From a virus, in IMG/VR virus record IMGVR_UViG_3300027833_000049, positions 1-62,157 of that record: 62,157 nucleotides of DNA; one strand, 5' to 3'. How positions within the stretch are numbered: the stretch's first letter is position 1; each line of letters begins with the position of its first letter. The translations under genes and the position numbers were made by a program. Below the pieces are notes generated by a model. It had not been told where the DNA came from, made no database searches, and was given only the letters and a program-made list of their open reading frames with translations. This document shows, piece after piece, positions 33,063-41,470 of this stretch.

Positions 33063-33404
33063 ATGGCCAACGTACAAATTATAAAGCTTTCTTCAGGCGA
33101 GGATATCATCGGTGATGTTACTGAGATAAATCTTGAAGGCGGTAAGATGATTCAAATTTCTAAACCGTGTTATATTATGATGAGACCTAAGCCCGAGAAT
33201 GAGTATGAATATGTACTTGGCCTTACCCCATACTGTCCGTATGCGAAAGATCAAATCATCCCAATCATGCCTACGCATGTCATTTCAGTATATAATCCCA
33301 CTACTGCGTTGTTGAATGAATACAATAACAGATATGGTAGCGGTATTGTTGTTCCTGATGATAAAGTAGCTGCCCCTGCACCTAAACAAATCATCACAGG
33401 ATAA
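33063..33404 (+). CDS. Conserved phage Sm-like protein (second copy)
   Basis: A 113-residue protein with QIIKLSSGEDIIGDVTEIN at the N terminus, the pattern of Sm/LSM-like barrels, and IMPTHVISVYNPTTALLNEYNNRYG near residue 95. It is related to 9919-10356. The C terminus is Ala/Pro/Val-rich. Function unknown; RNA binding is possible. Confidence 0.7.
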   Translation: MANVQIIKLSSGEDIIGDVTEINLEGGKMIQISKPCYIMMRPKPENEYEYVLGLTPYCPYAKDQIIPIMPTHVISVYNPTTALLNEYNNRYGSGIVVPDDKVAAPAPKQIITG

Positions 33405-33407
33405 ATT

Positions 33408-33851
33408 ATGTACGAATATAGAGCAACAATAAGAAGGGTCGTGGACGGTGACACCGTAGATGTTGACATCGACTTAGGTTTTGGTGTATGGTTGAAAGAT
33501 GAACGGGTTCGTATCATGGGCATCGACACACCTGAGTCTCGCACCAGAGATAAGGTTGAAAAGAAGTTTGGAAAAGCTGCCGGTGCTAGATTGAAAAGTT
33601 TATTAGGAAAAACTGCTGTACTGAAAACTCGTGTAGCAAAAGGCGGCGAGGATATGAAAGGGAAGTTCGGACGAATTCTAGGAGACTTTCAGGTTTACTA
33701 TGAAGCTGAAGACAGGTACTGCCTTGCAGGTGAGATTCTAGTGAAAGAAGGATATGCTGTACTGTATGAGGGTCAATCTAAGGACGATGTAGAAGACGCT
33801 CATCTGAAAAATCGCCAGAGGCTCATATCAGAAGGAAAAGTATCTGTATAA
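33408..33851 (+). CDS. Staphylococcal nuclease-like (SNase) protein
   Basis: A 147-residue thermonuclease-family protein. VVDGDTVDVDIDLGFG (about 11-26) gives the Ca-binding Asp residues, RIMGIDTPE carries the catalytic Arg and Asp/Glu, and GKFGRILGDF the second Arg. No signal peptide, so it acts in the cytoplasm, perhaps on host nucleic acid. Starts three bases after the Sm-like stop. Confidence 0.88.
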   Translation: MYEYRATIRRVVDGDTVDVDIDLGFGVWLKDERVRIMGIDTPESRTRDKVEKKFGKAAGARLKSLLGKTAVLKTRVAKGGEDMKGKFGRILGDFQVYYEAEDRYCLAGEILVKEGYAVLYEGQSKDDVEDAHLKNRQRLISEGKVSV

Positions 33852-33855
33852 GTGC

Positions 33856-33884
33856 TTGACATATACTCTCTATCGTTGTATAAT
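33856..33884 (+). promoter_or_regulatory. Sigma-70 promoter for DNA polymerase gene
   Basis: TTGACA at 33856-33861, 17-bp spacer, TATAAT at 33879-33884: a perfect consensus promoter directly after the nuclease stop. Confidence 0.9.
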
Positions 33885-33907
33885 AGTTAAAATGATAGGG
33901 AGTTTAT

Positions 33908-36394
33908 ATGTTTTACACATACGCTAGACACTACGGCAACAAAATTCTTTACAGAGGTATAAGCACCTCAGGTAAACGACAAACAGCTAGACACGATTTT
34001 CAACCTACTCTTTTTGTCCCCTCCGACAAGCCAAGCATATACAAGTCTATGTTTGGAGAATCTGTTTCTCCTATTAAGTTTGAATCTAATACTGAAGCAA
34101 AAGAATTCATTCAAAGCTACTCAGATGTTTCTAATTATCCTATCTATGGTCAATCTGATTGGAACTATCAATATCTAACTGAAAAGTTTCCTGACGAAGT
34201 TGATTGGGATCAGAGTAAAATTAAACTCATATCAATAGATATTGAAACGACAGTTGATAACGGGTTCCCTGATGTCAACAATCCGCTAGAGCAAGTCACA
34301 CTTATTACTATTCAAGATGCGGTTACTAAGAAGATTATTACTTGGGGCTGCGGTGAGTACACTCCTACTGAACATACCGCTCACTTGAATGTAGACTATC
34401 GATGGTGTGAAAACGAGAAGGCATTGTTTACTAGCTTTTTAAACTGGTGGGCTATGGATCCTCCTGATGTAGTGACTGGGTGGAATATTCAGTTATTTGA
34501 TATTCCGTATTTAGTTTCTCGTACCGACAAGTTGTTCGGTGACGATATGAAAAAAGCCTTTAGTCCTTTCAATCTTGTTAAGAAGCATGTCGTAAAACTA
34601 GGCGCTCGTGAATTCTTACGCTATGAACTATGGGGAGTCGCTCAGTTAGACTATCTTGACTTGTACAAGAAGTTTACTTATGTCACTCGTGAATCTTATA
34701 AATTGGATCACATTACTGAAGTTGAATTGGGTCACAAAAAGTTAGAAAATCCGCATGACTCGTTCAGAGAGTTTTACGAAAAAGATTGGAATCTGTTTGT
34801 AGAATATAATATTATTGATACTGTGCTTGTTGACGAATTAGAAGACAAGCTCAAATTGATTGAACTTTGTTTTACTATGGCATATGATGGTAAGATGAAT
34901 TATTCCGATGTATCTTCTCCTGTAAAAACGTGGGACTGTTTGCTGTACAATCATCTTTGGCAACAGAACGTTGTCTTTGGACAGAAGGAAAGTAAGCAAA
35001 GTCGTAGCATTGCAGGTGCATATGTGCAAGAGCCTGTTCCAGGTCAATACGAATGGGTCGAGAGTTTTGATGCAACCTCACTCTATCCTTCTATCATCAT
35101 GCAATACAACATGTCACCTGAGACGCTAGTGCCAGGCGAAGTGTACGATGTGACTGTTGATGGCATGTTAGAGAAAAAGTATTCCTTTGATGGTAAGTAT
35201 GCGGTTGCGTCTAACGGTCAATGCTTCTCTCGTGATAAGCTAGGATATATGCCAGAGATTGTACAGAAGTTTTTTGATGATAGACAGCGATATAAGAAGT
35301 TGATGAAGGAGTCTGAACAGTTACTTGAGGACACGAAAGATCCTAAGTATAAGAACGAGATTGCTAAATACAATAACTTTCAGATGGCTCGTAAGATTCA
35401 ACTTAACTCACTTTATGGTGCGATGGCGAATGAGTACTTCAGATTTTTTGATACTCGAATAGCAGAAGGCATCACACTATCAGGGCAAGTTATCATTCGT
35501 GAAACTGCAATTGCTTTGGATGCTTATGTTAATGAAGTGTGCGGGACAAAGGGAGAAACCTACAGTTTCTATTCTGACACTGACTCCTGTTACATCACAC
35601 TCAAAGCAGTTGTTGACAAATTCTTTGCAGACAAAGATACTAATAAACTAGTTGACATACTCGATAAGATTGGCACAGATCAAATTGAACCTTGCATATC
35701 AAGAGCAATGGACAAACTAGTAGACTATACACACGCCTATGAGAAAAAGATATTCTTCAAGCGAGAAGCGATAGCAGACAAGGCTATTTGGATCGCCAAG
35801 AAGCGATACGCTATGAATGTGTATGACAATGAAGGAACTCGTTATCAAGTTCCTCAATTGAAGGTAATGGGATTAGAGATTGTTAGATCATCTACTCCTG
35901 CACCTGTTCGGGCTAGTTTGAAGGAAGCTGTTAGGCTTACTCTTACTACAGATGAGAACACTCTTCAAAAGTTTATAGAGAAAACGCAAAAAGAATTTAA
36001 GTCAATGTCTCCTGAGGAGATCGCATTTCCTCGAGGTTGTAATAATATAGGAAAATACACTTGCGATACTGAAATATACAAAAAAGGTTGTCCCATACAC
36101 GTTCGTGGAAGTTTGTTGTATAATCATTACTTAGATGTAAATAATATATCGCAAAAGTATGAGAAAATACAAGAAGGGGATAAGGTAAAGTTCTTGTATT
36201 TAAAAGAGCCTAATACTATGCGTGAGAATTGCATATCATTCAACTCAAAAATACCTGCTGAGTTTAATGTACATCGCTATGTAGATTATGATGTAATGTT
36301 TCAAAAAGCCTTTCTTGATCCTATGGACACTATCGTTAAATCTCTAGGGTGGGAAACCGAAGAGACACATACACTAGAAGATTTGTTTTCTTAA
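33908..36394 (+). CDS. gp43: Family B DNA polymerase gp43
   Basis: Replicative polymerase of 828 residues (T4 gp43 is 898). Exonuclease motif I ISIDIETT (about 112-119), ExoII around VTGWNIQLFDIPYL, polymerase motif A DATSLYPSII, motif B KIQLNSLYGAMANEY and motif C YSDTDSC are present and intact. The C-terminal LEDLFS tail resembles the clamp-binding end of T4 gp43. Continuous, with no intron or split. Confidence 0.96.
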   Translation: MFYTYARHYGNKILYRGISTSGKRQTARHDFQPTLFVPSDKPSIYKSMFGESVSPIKFESNTEAKEFIQSYSDVSNYPIYGQSDWNYQYLTEKFPDEVDWDQSKIKLISIDIETTVDNGFPDVNNPLEQVTLITIQDAVTKKIITWGCGEYTPTEHTAHLNVDYRWCENEKALFTSFLNWWAMDPPDVVTGWNIQLFDIPYLVSRTDKLFGDDMKKAFSPFNLVKKHVVKLGAREFLRYELWGVAQLDYLDLYKKFTYVTRESYKLDHITEVELGHKKLENPHDSFREFYEKDWNLFVEYNIIDTVLVDELEDKLKLIELCFTMAYDGKMNYSDVSSPVKTWDCLLYNHLWQQNVVFGQKESKQSRSIAGAYVQEPVPGQYEWVESFDATSLYPSIIMQYNMSPETLVPGEVYDVTVDGMLEKKYSFDGKYAVASNGQCFSRDKLGYMPEIVQKFFDDRQRYKKLMKESEQLLEDTKDPKYKNEIAKYNNFQMARKIQLNSLYGAMANEYFRFFDTRIAEGITLSGQVIIRETAIALDAYVNEVCGTKGETYSFYSDTDSCYITLKAVVDKFFADKDTNKLVDILDKIGTDQIEPCISRAMDKLVDYTHAYEKKIFFKREAIADKAIWIAKKRYAMNVYDNEGTRYQVPQLKVMGLEIVRSSTPAPVRASLKEAVRLTLTTDENTLQKFIEKTQKEFKSMSPEEIAFPRGCNNIGKYTCDTEIYKKGCPIHVRGSLLYNHYLDVNNISQKYEKIQEGDKVKFLYLKEPNTMRENCISFNSKIPAEFNVHRYVDYDVMFQKAFLDPMDTIVKSLGWETEETHTLEDLFS

Positions 36395-36399
36395 AGTGC

Positions 36400-36428
36400 T
36401 TGACTTATGGTATTATATTATGTACAAT
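36400..36428 (+). promoter_or_regulatory. Sigma-70 promoter before 36458
   Basis: TTGACT at 36400-36405, 17-bp spacer, TACAAT at 36423-36428, just after the gp43 stop. Serves the small gene at 36458 and uvsX. Confidence 0.75.
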
Positions 36429-36457
36429 GTATTTAATAATATGAAAGGGGGATACCC

Positions 36458-36706
36458 ATGAAAAGAATAAAGCTTTGGTGGACAAGTTTGTGGTTTGAAC
36501 AACACGAATTAATAATTACCGTTCCAGTGGATATCATATATCACGAAGACGGCTCTAGGACTGAAACAACACGAATGGATACATATCAAGTATCTAAATT
36601 GATAAAGACTACACCTAAAATTTTCATATTCGAAGATATAGATGGACGAAGGCATGAAATTAGATTTTTGAAGCCTGTAGTTTTTCACATTATAAAAGTA
36701 TGGTAG
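36458..36706 (+). CDS. Small protein upstream of uvsX
   Basis: An 82-residue protein preceded by AAAGGGGG at good spacing. Trp- and Tyr-rich N terminus (KLWWTSLWFEQHE) followed by a beta-rich region with TYQVSKLIKTTPKIFIFEDIDG. No family recognised. It is nine bases from uvsX and probably expressed with it. Confidence 0.62.
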   Translation: MKRIKLWWTSLWFEQHELIITVPVDIIYHEDGSRTETTRMDTYQVSKLIKTTPKIFIFEDIDGRRHEIRFLKPVVFHIIKVW

Positions 36707-36715
36707 GAGAAATAA

Positions 36716-37795
36716 ATGAGTTTATTAGAAAAATTGAAGAAGAATAGTACGATTAAAGATACGTCTATTCTCACTGATTCAAAGTTCTTTGGTGCAAAGG
36801 ACTTAATACAAACTGCTGTCCCTGCTCTGAATGTTGCGTTGAGCGGCAAGCTAGACGGTGGGTTAACTCCTGGGCTGACAGTATTTGCTGGTCCTTCTAA
36901 GCATTTCAAAACTGCTTTCTCATTGTTGCTTGCTAAATCATACTTAGACAAGTATGATGACGGTGTAGTTTTGTTTTACGATTCAGAGTTTGGTACACCG
37001 CAGGCATACTTCGATACTTTTGGTATTGATACTAGCCGAGTGATTCATACGCCTATCACAGACATCGAACAGTTGAAGCATGATGCAATGTCACAGATGA
37101 ATGGCTTTGAGCGAGGCGATCATGTTATTGTGATTGTAGACTCTGTTGGCAACTTAGCATCTAAGAAAGAAGTTGATGATGCACTTGATGGTAAGTCTGT
37201 TGCTGATATGACACGAGCAAAGCAGATGAAGTCATTGTTCAGAATGATTACGCCTCACTTAACAATCAAAGACATTCCTATGGTGGTTGTGAATCACACT
37301 TATCAGACTATGGAAATGTTTAGTAAGGCAGTTGTGTCAGGCGGGACAGGTATCTACTACTCAGCAGATAATATCTACATCATTGGTCGGCAACAAGAGA
37401 AGACAGGTACAGACCTAACAGGCTATAACTTCATTATCAATGTTGAGAAGTCTCGTTTCGTTCGTGAGAAATCTAAGATTCCTGTTGAAGTATCGTTCAC
37501 AGGCGGCATTGCAAAGTGGTCAGGGCTGCTTGATATGGCAATGGAATCAGGTCATGTTATCAAGCCTAGCAACGGTTGGTATCAGAGAGTAGACACTGAT
37601 TCAGGAGAAGCAGTAGAACCTAAAGTAAGAAACAAAGATACTTACACTAAGGATTTCTGGTTGCCTATTCTTCAAGATCAGACATTCATCGATTGGATTG
37701 AAAAACGATATACAATCTCAAGTTCAGACGGCATAATGAAAGAAGAAATCACTGAGGAAGACATCGCAGATGTTTACGAAGCAATTGAAGTCTAA
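36716..37795 (+). CDS. uvsX: UvsX recombinase (RecA-like)
   Basis: Strand-exchange protein of 359 residues. The Walker A GPSKHFKT (59-66) is the diagnostic T4-UvsX variant (T4 GPSKSFKS). LFYDSEFGTPQ gives the catalytic Glu region and HVIVIVDSVGNL the Walker B. It works with UvsY and UvsW, both encoded upstream, in recombination-dependent replication. Confidence 0.95.
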   Translation: MSLLEKLKKNSTIKDTSILTDSKFFGAKDLIQTAVPALNVALSGKLDGGLTPGLTVFAGPSKHFKTAFSLLLAKSYLDKYDDGVVLFYDSEFGTPQAYFDTFGIDTSRVIHTPITDIEQLKHDAMSQMNGFERGDHVIVIVDSVGNLASKKEVDDALDGKSVADMTRAKQMKSLFRMITPHLTIKDIPMVVVNHTYQTMEMFSKAVVSGGTGIYYSADNIYIIGRQQEKTGTDLTGYNFIINVEKSRFVREKSKIPVEVSFTGGIAKWSGLLDMAMESGHVIKPSNGWYQRVDTDSGEAVEPKVRNKDTYTKDFWLPILQDQTFIDWIEKRYTISSSDGIMKEEITEEDIADVYEAIEV

Positions 37796-37937
37796 GGGTG
37801 CATGTGATCGTTGTCAAATGACGATTTATGAAAGTGACGAAGCAATATGTTTCCACACAGATGCAGAAGAATTGTATCTGTGTGGAGAGTGTGTTGAAAT
37901 AATCCGTGAAGAATTTATGCGTGAGGAAAACATTTAG
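37770..37937 (+). CDS. 55-residue zinc-ribbon-like protein
   Basis: A short frame overlapping the uvsX end by 26 bases and the gp41 start by one base. Two Cys pairs, CDRC (12-15) and CGEC (38-41), plus a Cys and His between them (CFH, 27-29), look like a small zinc ribbon. The terminal segment is a charged helix. It probably binds nucleic acid or a replisome partner; the overlaps indicate co-translation with the recombinase and helicase. Confidence 0.68.
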   Translation: MFTKQLKSKGACDRCQMTIYESDEAICFHTDAEELYLCGECVEIIREEFMREENI

Positions 37938-39322
37938 TGCAACAAAACATTGAAAGAATTATCCTATCTAATCTATGTTATAATGAAGACTTCCTCAGAA
38001 AAGTTATTCCTTTTCTAAAGCCTGAGTATTTTTCGAATGGTTCAGAGCGAGTTATATTTAATAAAATATCAGAGTATACTGTTAATTATAATGCGCCTCC
38101 GTCGAAGCAAGCTATTATCATCTCTGTTACAGATGACAAATCGGTTTCAGAAACTCAATACAATGAGATTCAAGAAATTGTAAATGATATTGAGAACGAA
38201 GACAGTAACTCAGAATGGCTATTAACTGAAACCGAAAAGTTTTGTAAAGACAAAGCTCTATATAATGCAATCATGGAAGGTATTCAGATAATAGATGGTC
38301 GTAATAAGGATATGGGTAAAGACGCTTTGCCTAGTATATTGTCTGATGCGCTTGCGGTAGGATTTGATAACAATGTAGGGCATGACTATATTGATAACGC
38401 ACCTGAGCGATATGATTTCTATCATAGATTAGAAGAAAAACTACCTTTTGACCTAGAAATGTTTAATAAGATTACTGATGGCGGACTTGCAAACAAAACA
38501 CTGAATGTGGCGTTAGCAGGTACAGGTGTTGGTAAATCATTGTTCATGTGTCACATGTCTGCGGGTCATATAGCTCAAGGCAGAAATGTTTTATATATTA
38601 CTATGGAGATGGCAGAAGAAAGAATCGCAGAGCGTATTGATGCAAATCTAATGAATGTTCCTATTCAGCAATTGAAAGATTTATCAAGAGAAATGTTTGA
38701 TGATAGGATTGATAAGATAAACAATAAGATTCAAGGTAGGCTTATTATCAAAGAATATCCTACTGCATCTGCACATGCAGGACATTTTAAGGCACTGCTG
38801 AATGAGTTGAAGTTGAAAAGAAATTTCATGCCTGATATAATCTTCATAGATTATTTGAATATTTGTGCGAGTAGTAGATTCAAAGCAGGGTCAGCAGCAA
38901 ACTCATATACAATCATTAAGAGTATTGCAGAAGAGCTTAGAGGTCTTGCAGGCGAGTTTAATGTTCCTGTTGTTACTGCTACACAAACAACTCGTAGTGG
39001 CTATGGTAACAGTGATGTAGAATTGACAGACACATCAGAATCTTTCGGTCTTCCTGCTACAGCAGACATCATGGTTGCTCTTATAAGTACTGAAGAGCTA
39101 GAGAAACAAGGTGTGATAATGGTGAAGCAATTGAAGAATCGTTATGCTGATCCTACTTCAAACAAAAGATTTATGATAGGTGTTGACAGGTCAAGAATGA
39201 AATTATTTGACTTAGAAGATTCTCAGGCTGGATTAACTGATTCAGGTGCGTCTCAGCAAGATTCAACACCTGTATTCGATAGAGGAACTTCTTCGGATAA
39301 ATTTGAAGGTATTAAGTTTTAA
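37937..39322 (+). CDS. gp41: Replicative DNA helicase gp41 (DnaB-like)
   Basis: Hexameric helicase of 461 residues, close to T4 gp41 (475). Walker A AGTGVGKS (194-201), Walker B in PDIIFIDYLNIC and the VVTATQTTRSG motif are in the expected positions. The GTG start shares a base with the upstream TAG and gives MQQNIERIILSNL, the family N terminus. It works with primase gp61, located 14 kb downstream here. Confidence 0.94.
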   Translation: MQQNIERIILSNLCYNEDFLRKVIPFLKPEYFSNGSERVIFNKISEYTVNYNAPPSKQAIIISVTDDKSVSETQYNEIQEIVNDIENEDSNSEWLLTETEKFCKDKALYNAIMEGIQIIDGRNKDMGKDALPSILSDALAVGFDNNVGHDYIDNAPERYDFYHRLEEKLPFDLEMFNKITDGGLANKTLNVALAGTGVGKSLFMCHMSAGHIAQGRNVLYITMEMAEERIAERIDANLMNVPIQQLKDLSREMFDDRIDKINNKIQGRLIIKEYPTASAHAGHFKALLNELKLKRNFMPDIIFIDYLNICASSRFKAGSAANSYTIIKSIAEELRGLAGEFNVPVVTATQTTRSGYGNSDVELTDTSESFGLPATADIMVALISTEELEKQGVIMVKQLKNRYADPTSNKRFMIGVDRSRMKLFDLEDSQAGLTDSGASQQDSTPVFDRGTSSDKFEGIKF

Positions 39323-39326
39323 GATT

Positions 39327-39334
39327 TATAAATA
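39327..39334 (+). promoter_or_regulatory. Late promoter box for EF-hand membrane protein
   Basis: Exact TATAAATA followed by GTA, five bases after the gp41 stop; predicted start near 39340 with CCAAGAGGA before the ATG at 39359. Confidence 0.84.
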
Positions 39335-39358
39335 GTAGAACCCCAAGAGGACACTACT

Positions 39359-39697
39359 ATGTCAGAACAAAAACTTACGCTTGATTCATCTGAAGAGTTA
39401 AAGCAGGCCGATTTAAACAGTGACGGCCACCTTTCTACACAAGAAATGGAGTTGATGTTGGACGCTAAGAAAAAGCGATTAGAAGATGAAGATGCCATGC
39501 GAGACGCACAGCGTAAAATGGCATGGTTTGCTCTCGGCGGCATGCTATTATATCCTTTCGCTGTCGTTATTGCTGAAATGGCTGGATTGCAAAATGCTTC
39601 TAGTACATTAGGCGATATGGCACCTACTTACTTCGTTTCAGTTGCTGCTATAGTAGCTGCATTTTACGGCAAATCTGCTCTAGAAAGCAAGAAGTAG
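39359..39697 (+). CDS. EF-hand membrane protein with two spans
   Basis: A 112-residue protein. Residues 18-29 form a canonical EF-hand loop, DLNSDGHLSTQE, with Ca ligands at positions 1, 3, 5, 7, 9 and 12. A charged helix follows and then two membrane spans (about 53-72 and 88-104). Late promoter upstream. A calcium-sensing membrane protein is predicted. A holin or lysis regulator is possible from its topology and timing, but not shown. Confidence 0.72.
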   Translation: MSEQKLTLDSSEELKQADLNSDGHLSTQEMELMLDAKKKRLEDEDAMRDAQRKMAWFALGGMLLYPFAVVIAEMAGLQNASSTLGDMAPTYFVSVAAIVAAFYGKSALESKK

Positions 39698-39736
39698 CAC
39701 TCCAAGTAACACGTTATAGTCTAGAAATAACGTTCA

Positions 39737-39783
39737 GCACAGGCGCTCACAGAGCGTCTGATGCGATTTATAAGTCATTGATT
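39737..39783 (+). other. Stem-loop structures in the long intergenic gap
   Basis: CAGGCGCTC-ACA-GAGCGTCTG forms a nine-pair stem at about 39739-39759, and a weaker ACGTTAT/ATAACGT stem lies just upstream (about 39711-39733). There is no T-run directly after, so termination is uncertain; they may mark the 3' end of the late transcript of the EF-hand gene. No gene is seen between 39698 and 39962. Confidence 0.45.
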
Positions 39784-39801
39784 CTATTATATTTTTAACG
39801 C

Positions 39802-39830
39802 TTGACAATAGCCCTTTATATTGCTATACT
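39802..39830 (+). promoter_or_regulatory. First of two tandem sigma-70 promoters
   Basis: TTGACA at 39802-39807, 17-bp spacer, TATACT at 39825-39830. It lies 91 bp upstream of a second promoter; the intervening transcript (from about 39837) has no start codon with a ribosome site. Confidence 0.8.
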
Positions 39831-39892
39831 GTATAGACAATATAGGTTTATAGGTTATTGATTTGAGTGTGGAAAAAAAGTGAAAATAAAGC

Positions 39893-39921
39893 TTGACATT
39901 TCGGTAGTTAGTCTGTATAAT
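39893..39921 (+). promoter_or_regulatory. Second tandem sigma-70 promoter
   Basis: TTGACA at 39893-39898, 17-bp spacer, TATAAT at 39916-39921; perfect consensus. From the -10 box onward the sequence matches the CobS promoter and leader at 25611-25639. Confidence 0.88.
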
Positions 39922-39927
39922 GTACTT

Positions 39928-39962
39928 ATAAACTGAAAAAACAAGCTGTGAGGGCTTATATT
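39928..39962 (+). promoter_or_regulatory. Conserved 5' leader shared with the CobS-like gene
   Basis: ATAAACTGAAAAAACAA (39928-39944), then GTGAGGG and TATATTATGA, the same elements in the same order as at 25623-25676. Here they are continuous, without the 15-base insertion. Confidence 0.6.
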
Positions 39963-40223
39963 ATGATAAACACTAGTGAGCGTGAACAATTAGCTAACTA
40001 CATTTCAGATGCTTTCAAGGACTTACACGGTCATCGTCCCAGATTTTTCCAGTGGGAAAGTGCAAGTCTGGTTTTTTTACGGTCTGAAGCAAAAGCTCTC
40101 AGCGAACAGATTGAGTACGAAATCCATCGTGACCGTCTTGAGATGGAAGCGGCAGCCGGCGCAATGTTGCAGTATGCCCCAGACTTAGAAACAGCCCAAC
40201 GATGGGCACAGGAGGTGGCGTAA
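39963..40223 (+). CDS. Conserved phage protein, DAFKDLHGHRPR family
   Basis: An 86-residue protein with a signature scattered across diverse phages: an N-terminal helix, then ISDAFKDLHGHRPRFFQW (equivalent to the KDxYGxRPR motif elsewhere). Function unknown. The ATG at 39963 is chosen because GAGGG is placed correctly for it. The stop overlaps the next start (TAATG). Confidence 0.7.
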   Translation: MINTSEREQLANYISDAFKDLHGHRPRFFQWESASLVFLRSEAKALSEQIEYEIHRDRLEMEAAAGAMLQYAPDLETAQRWAQEVA

Positions 40224-40432
40224 TGAATTACTCTAAGTATCCTTGTCAGGTTGAGATGGTTAAATATCATCTAGATGGCATGAAAGCAGGTATGCACACC
40301 AAAGAGAACATGGGCTTTATGTCTTGGAACGATGCTTGCACATGGGCAGGGTCAGTTACCGAAAGCAAAAAAGTTGGGTATGTTGTTTTGGAGATGCGTA
40401 ATCTCGAAACAAATGAGTTAGAAAAGTTTTAA
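40223..40432 (+). CDS. Small protein of unknown function
   Basis: A 69-residue protein whose ATG is six bases after a strong AGGAGG. It begins MNYSKYPCQVEM and has an ENMGFMSWNDACTWAGSVT segment. Not recognised; co-transcribed with the preceding conserved gene. Confidence 0.62.
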   Translation: MNYSKYPCQVEMVKYHLDGMKAGMHTKENMGFMSWNDACTWAGSVTESKKVGYVVLEMRNLETNELEKF

Positions 40433-40439
40433 TTAATGC

Positions 40440-40468
40440 TTGACATTGTACCTCTGATTCTGTATAAT
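40440..40468 (+). promoter_or_regulatory. Sigma-70 promoter for HTH protein gene
   Basis: TTGACA at 40440-40445, 17-bp spacer, TATAAT at 40463-40468; perfect consensus. A leader of about 85 bases follows, with short hairpins (GAGAGTGATCTC and GCGAC/GTCG) before AAGGTGA. Confidence 0.88.
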
Positions 40469-40559
40469 GTTTAGTATAGTAAAGAATTTGAGAGTGATCT
40501 CAGATAGCGACCGTAAAGTCGTTTAATTTTAAATGAAAGTAACTTAAGGTGATTTAATT

Positions 40560-40838
40560 ATGGCTACAACTACAACTACAACCACGGCAGCAACTAAGAC
40601 ACAAAACGCTAAGATTCTTAATTTTCTTCGTTCTGGTCAGTCTTTGACAGCCGCACAAGCAGTTTCTATGTTTGGTGTTAAAACTGTCAGCGCTCGTGTT
40701 GCAGAACTCCGTGCAGCAGGACAGCCTATTTACACTAATGTAAGCAAGGCTGGCAAAACTTCATATCGTCTAGGTCGTCCTAGCAGCGCTATGATTGCAG
40801 CAGCATATGCCGCTGTTGGTTCTTCAGTCTTCGGCTAA
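40560..40838 (+). CDS. Winged helix-turn-helix DNA-binding protein
   Basis: A 92-residue protein. A Thr-rich start (MATTTTTTTAATKTQN) precedes a helix-turn-helix: NAKILNFLRSGQSLTAAQAV, FGVKTVSARVAELRAAG, and a wing YTNVSKAGKTSYRLG. This HTH type recurs in marine phages and may regulate early genes. It has the strongest promoter and longest leader of the small genes, so it is probably made in quantity. Confidence 0.78.
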   Translation: MATTTTTTTAATKTQNAKILNFLRSGQSLTAAQAVSMFGVKTVSARVAELRAAGQPIYTNVSKAGKTSYRLGRPSSAMIAAAYAAVGSSVFG

Positions 40839-40921
40839 GAACTATTTGGTAAATCCAAATCGTCCTGGGATATGACATAAAACTGTCCTACCACTTTTTT
40901 TGTATTCGGTCGGAGATACTA

Positions 40922-41470
40922 ATGGCTAACCATGTAGATAATGTATTAAGTATTACCACCGAAATACCAGAAGCAGCAAAATTATTCAATGAAGTATTCT
41001 CTAGCATACAAAATCTTGATGAATCCGGGCTTCAATACTCAAACTTCCTCCCGCAATGGGATGGAGATTGGCCTTCAAGAGATTACATGGAAGAAATCAT
41101 CGGTGCTAAATGGGCAAATATTGAATCTGTTGCTGCTCGGCGTGTTGTGATAACTTCTGCATGGTCCTCTATATATGCTTATGTTAAGAACATGGGTCAT
41201 TATCTTTCTGAAATAGATCCTAATGTTATTATCTCATGTAGGTATGAAGATGAATTTTATAATTTTGCAGGCGCAATGGTTTATTTTGATGGCGGTCTTG
41301 ATTGGCAAGAAGAAAGTCTAGATTGGTTTATTGCAGACCGTTGTGAAGATTTAGGAATGATTAAAACAGACTGGGATTCATCTGAAGACTATGGGTGGTA
41401 CAAATCAGTTGATCACAAACTGATTGAATGGGAAAATGACTTAATTGAAAAATCAAGGAATAATATATAA
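40922..41470 (+). CDS. DUF1281-like protein
   Basis: A 182-residue protein beginning MANHVDNVLSIT, with IIGAKWANIESV and VITSAWSSIYAYVKNMG in the middle, the pattern of the DUF1281/Api92-like ferredoxin-fold proteins (WGxKW and TAWSP motifs). Function unknown. Preceded by CGGAGA and overlapping the next gene by one base. Confidence 0.65.
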   Translation: MANHVDNVLSITTEIPEAAKLFNEVFSSIQNLDESGLQYSNFLPQWDGDWPSRDYMEEIIGAKWANIESVAARRVVITSAWSSIYAYVKNMGHYLSEIDPNVIISCRYEDEFYNFAGAMVYFDGGLDWQEESLDWFIADRCEDLGMIKTDWDSSEDYGWYKSVDHKLIEWENDLIEKSRNNI

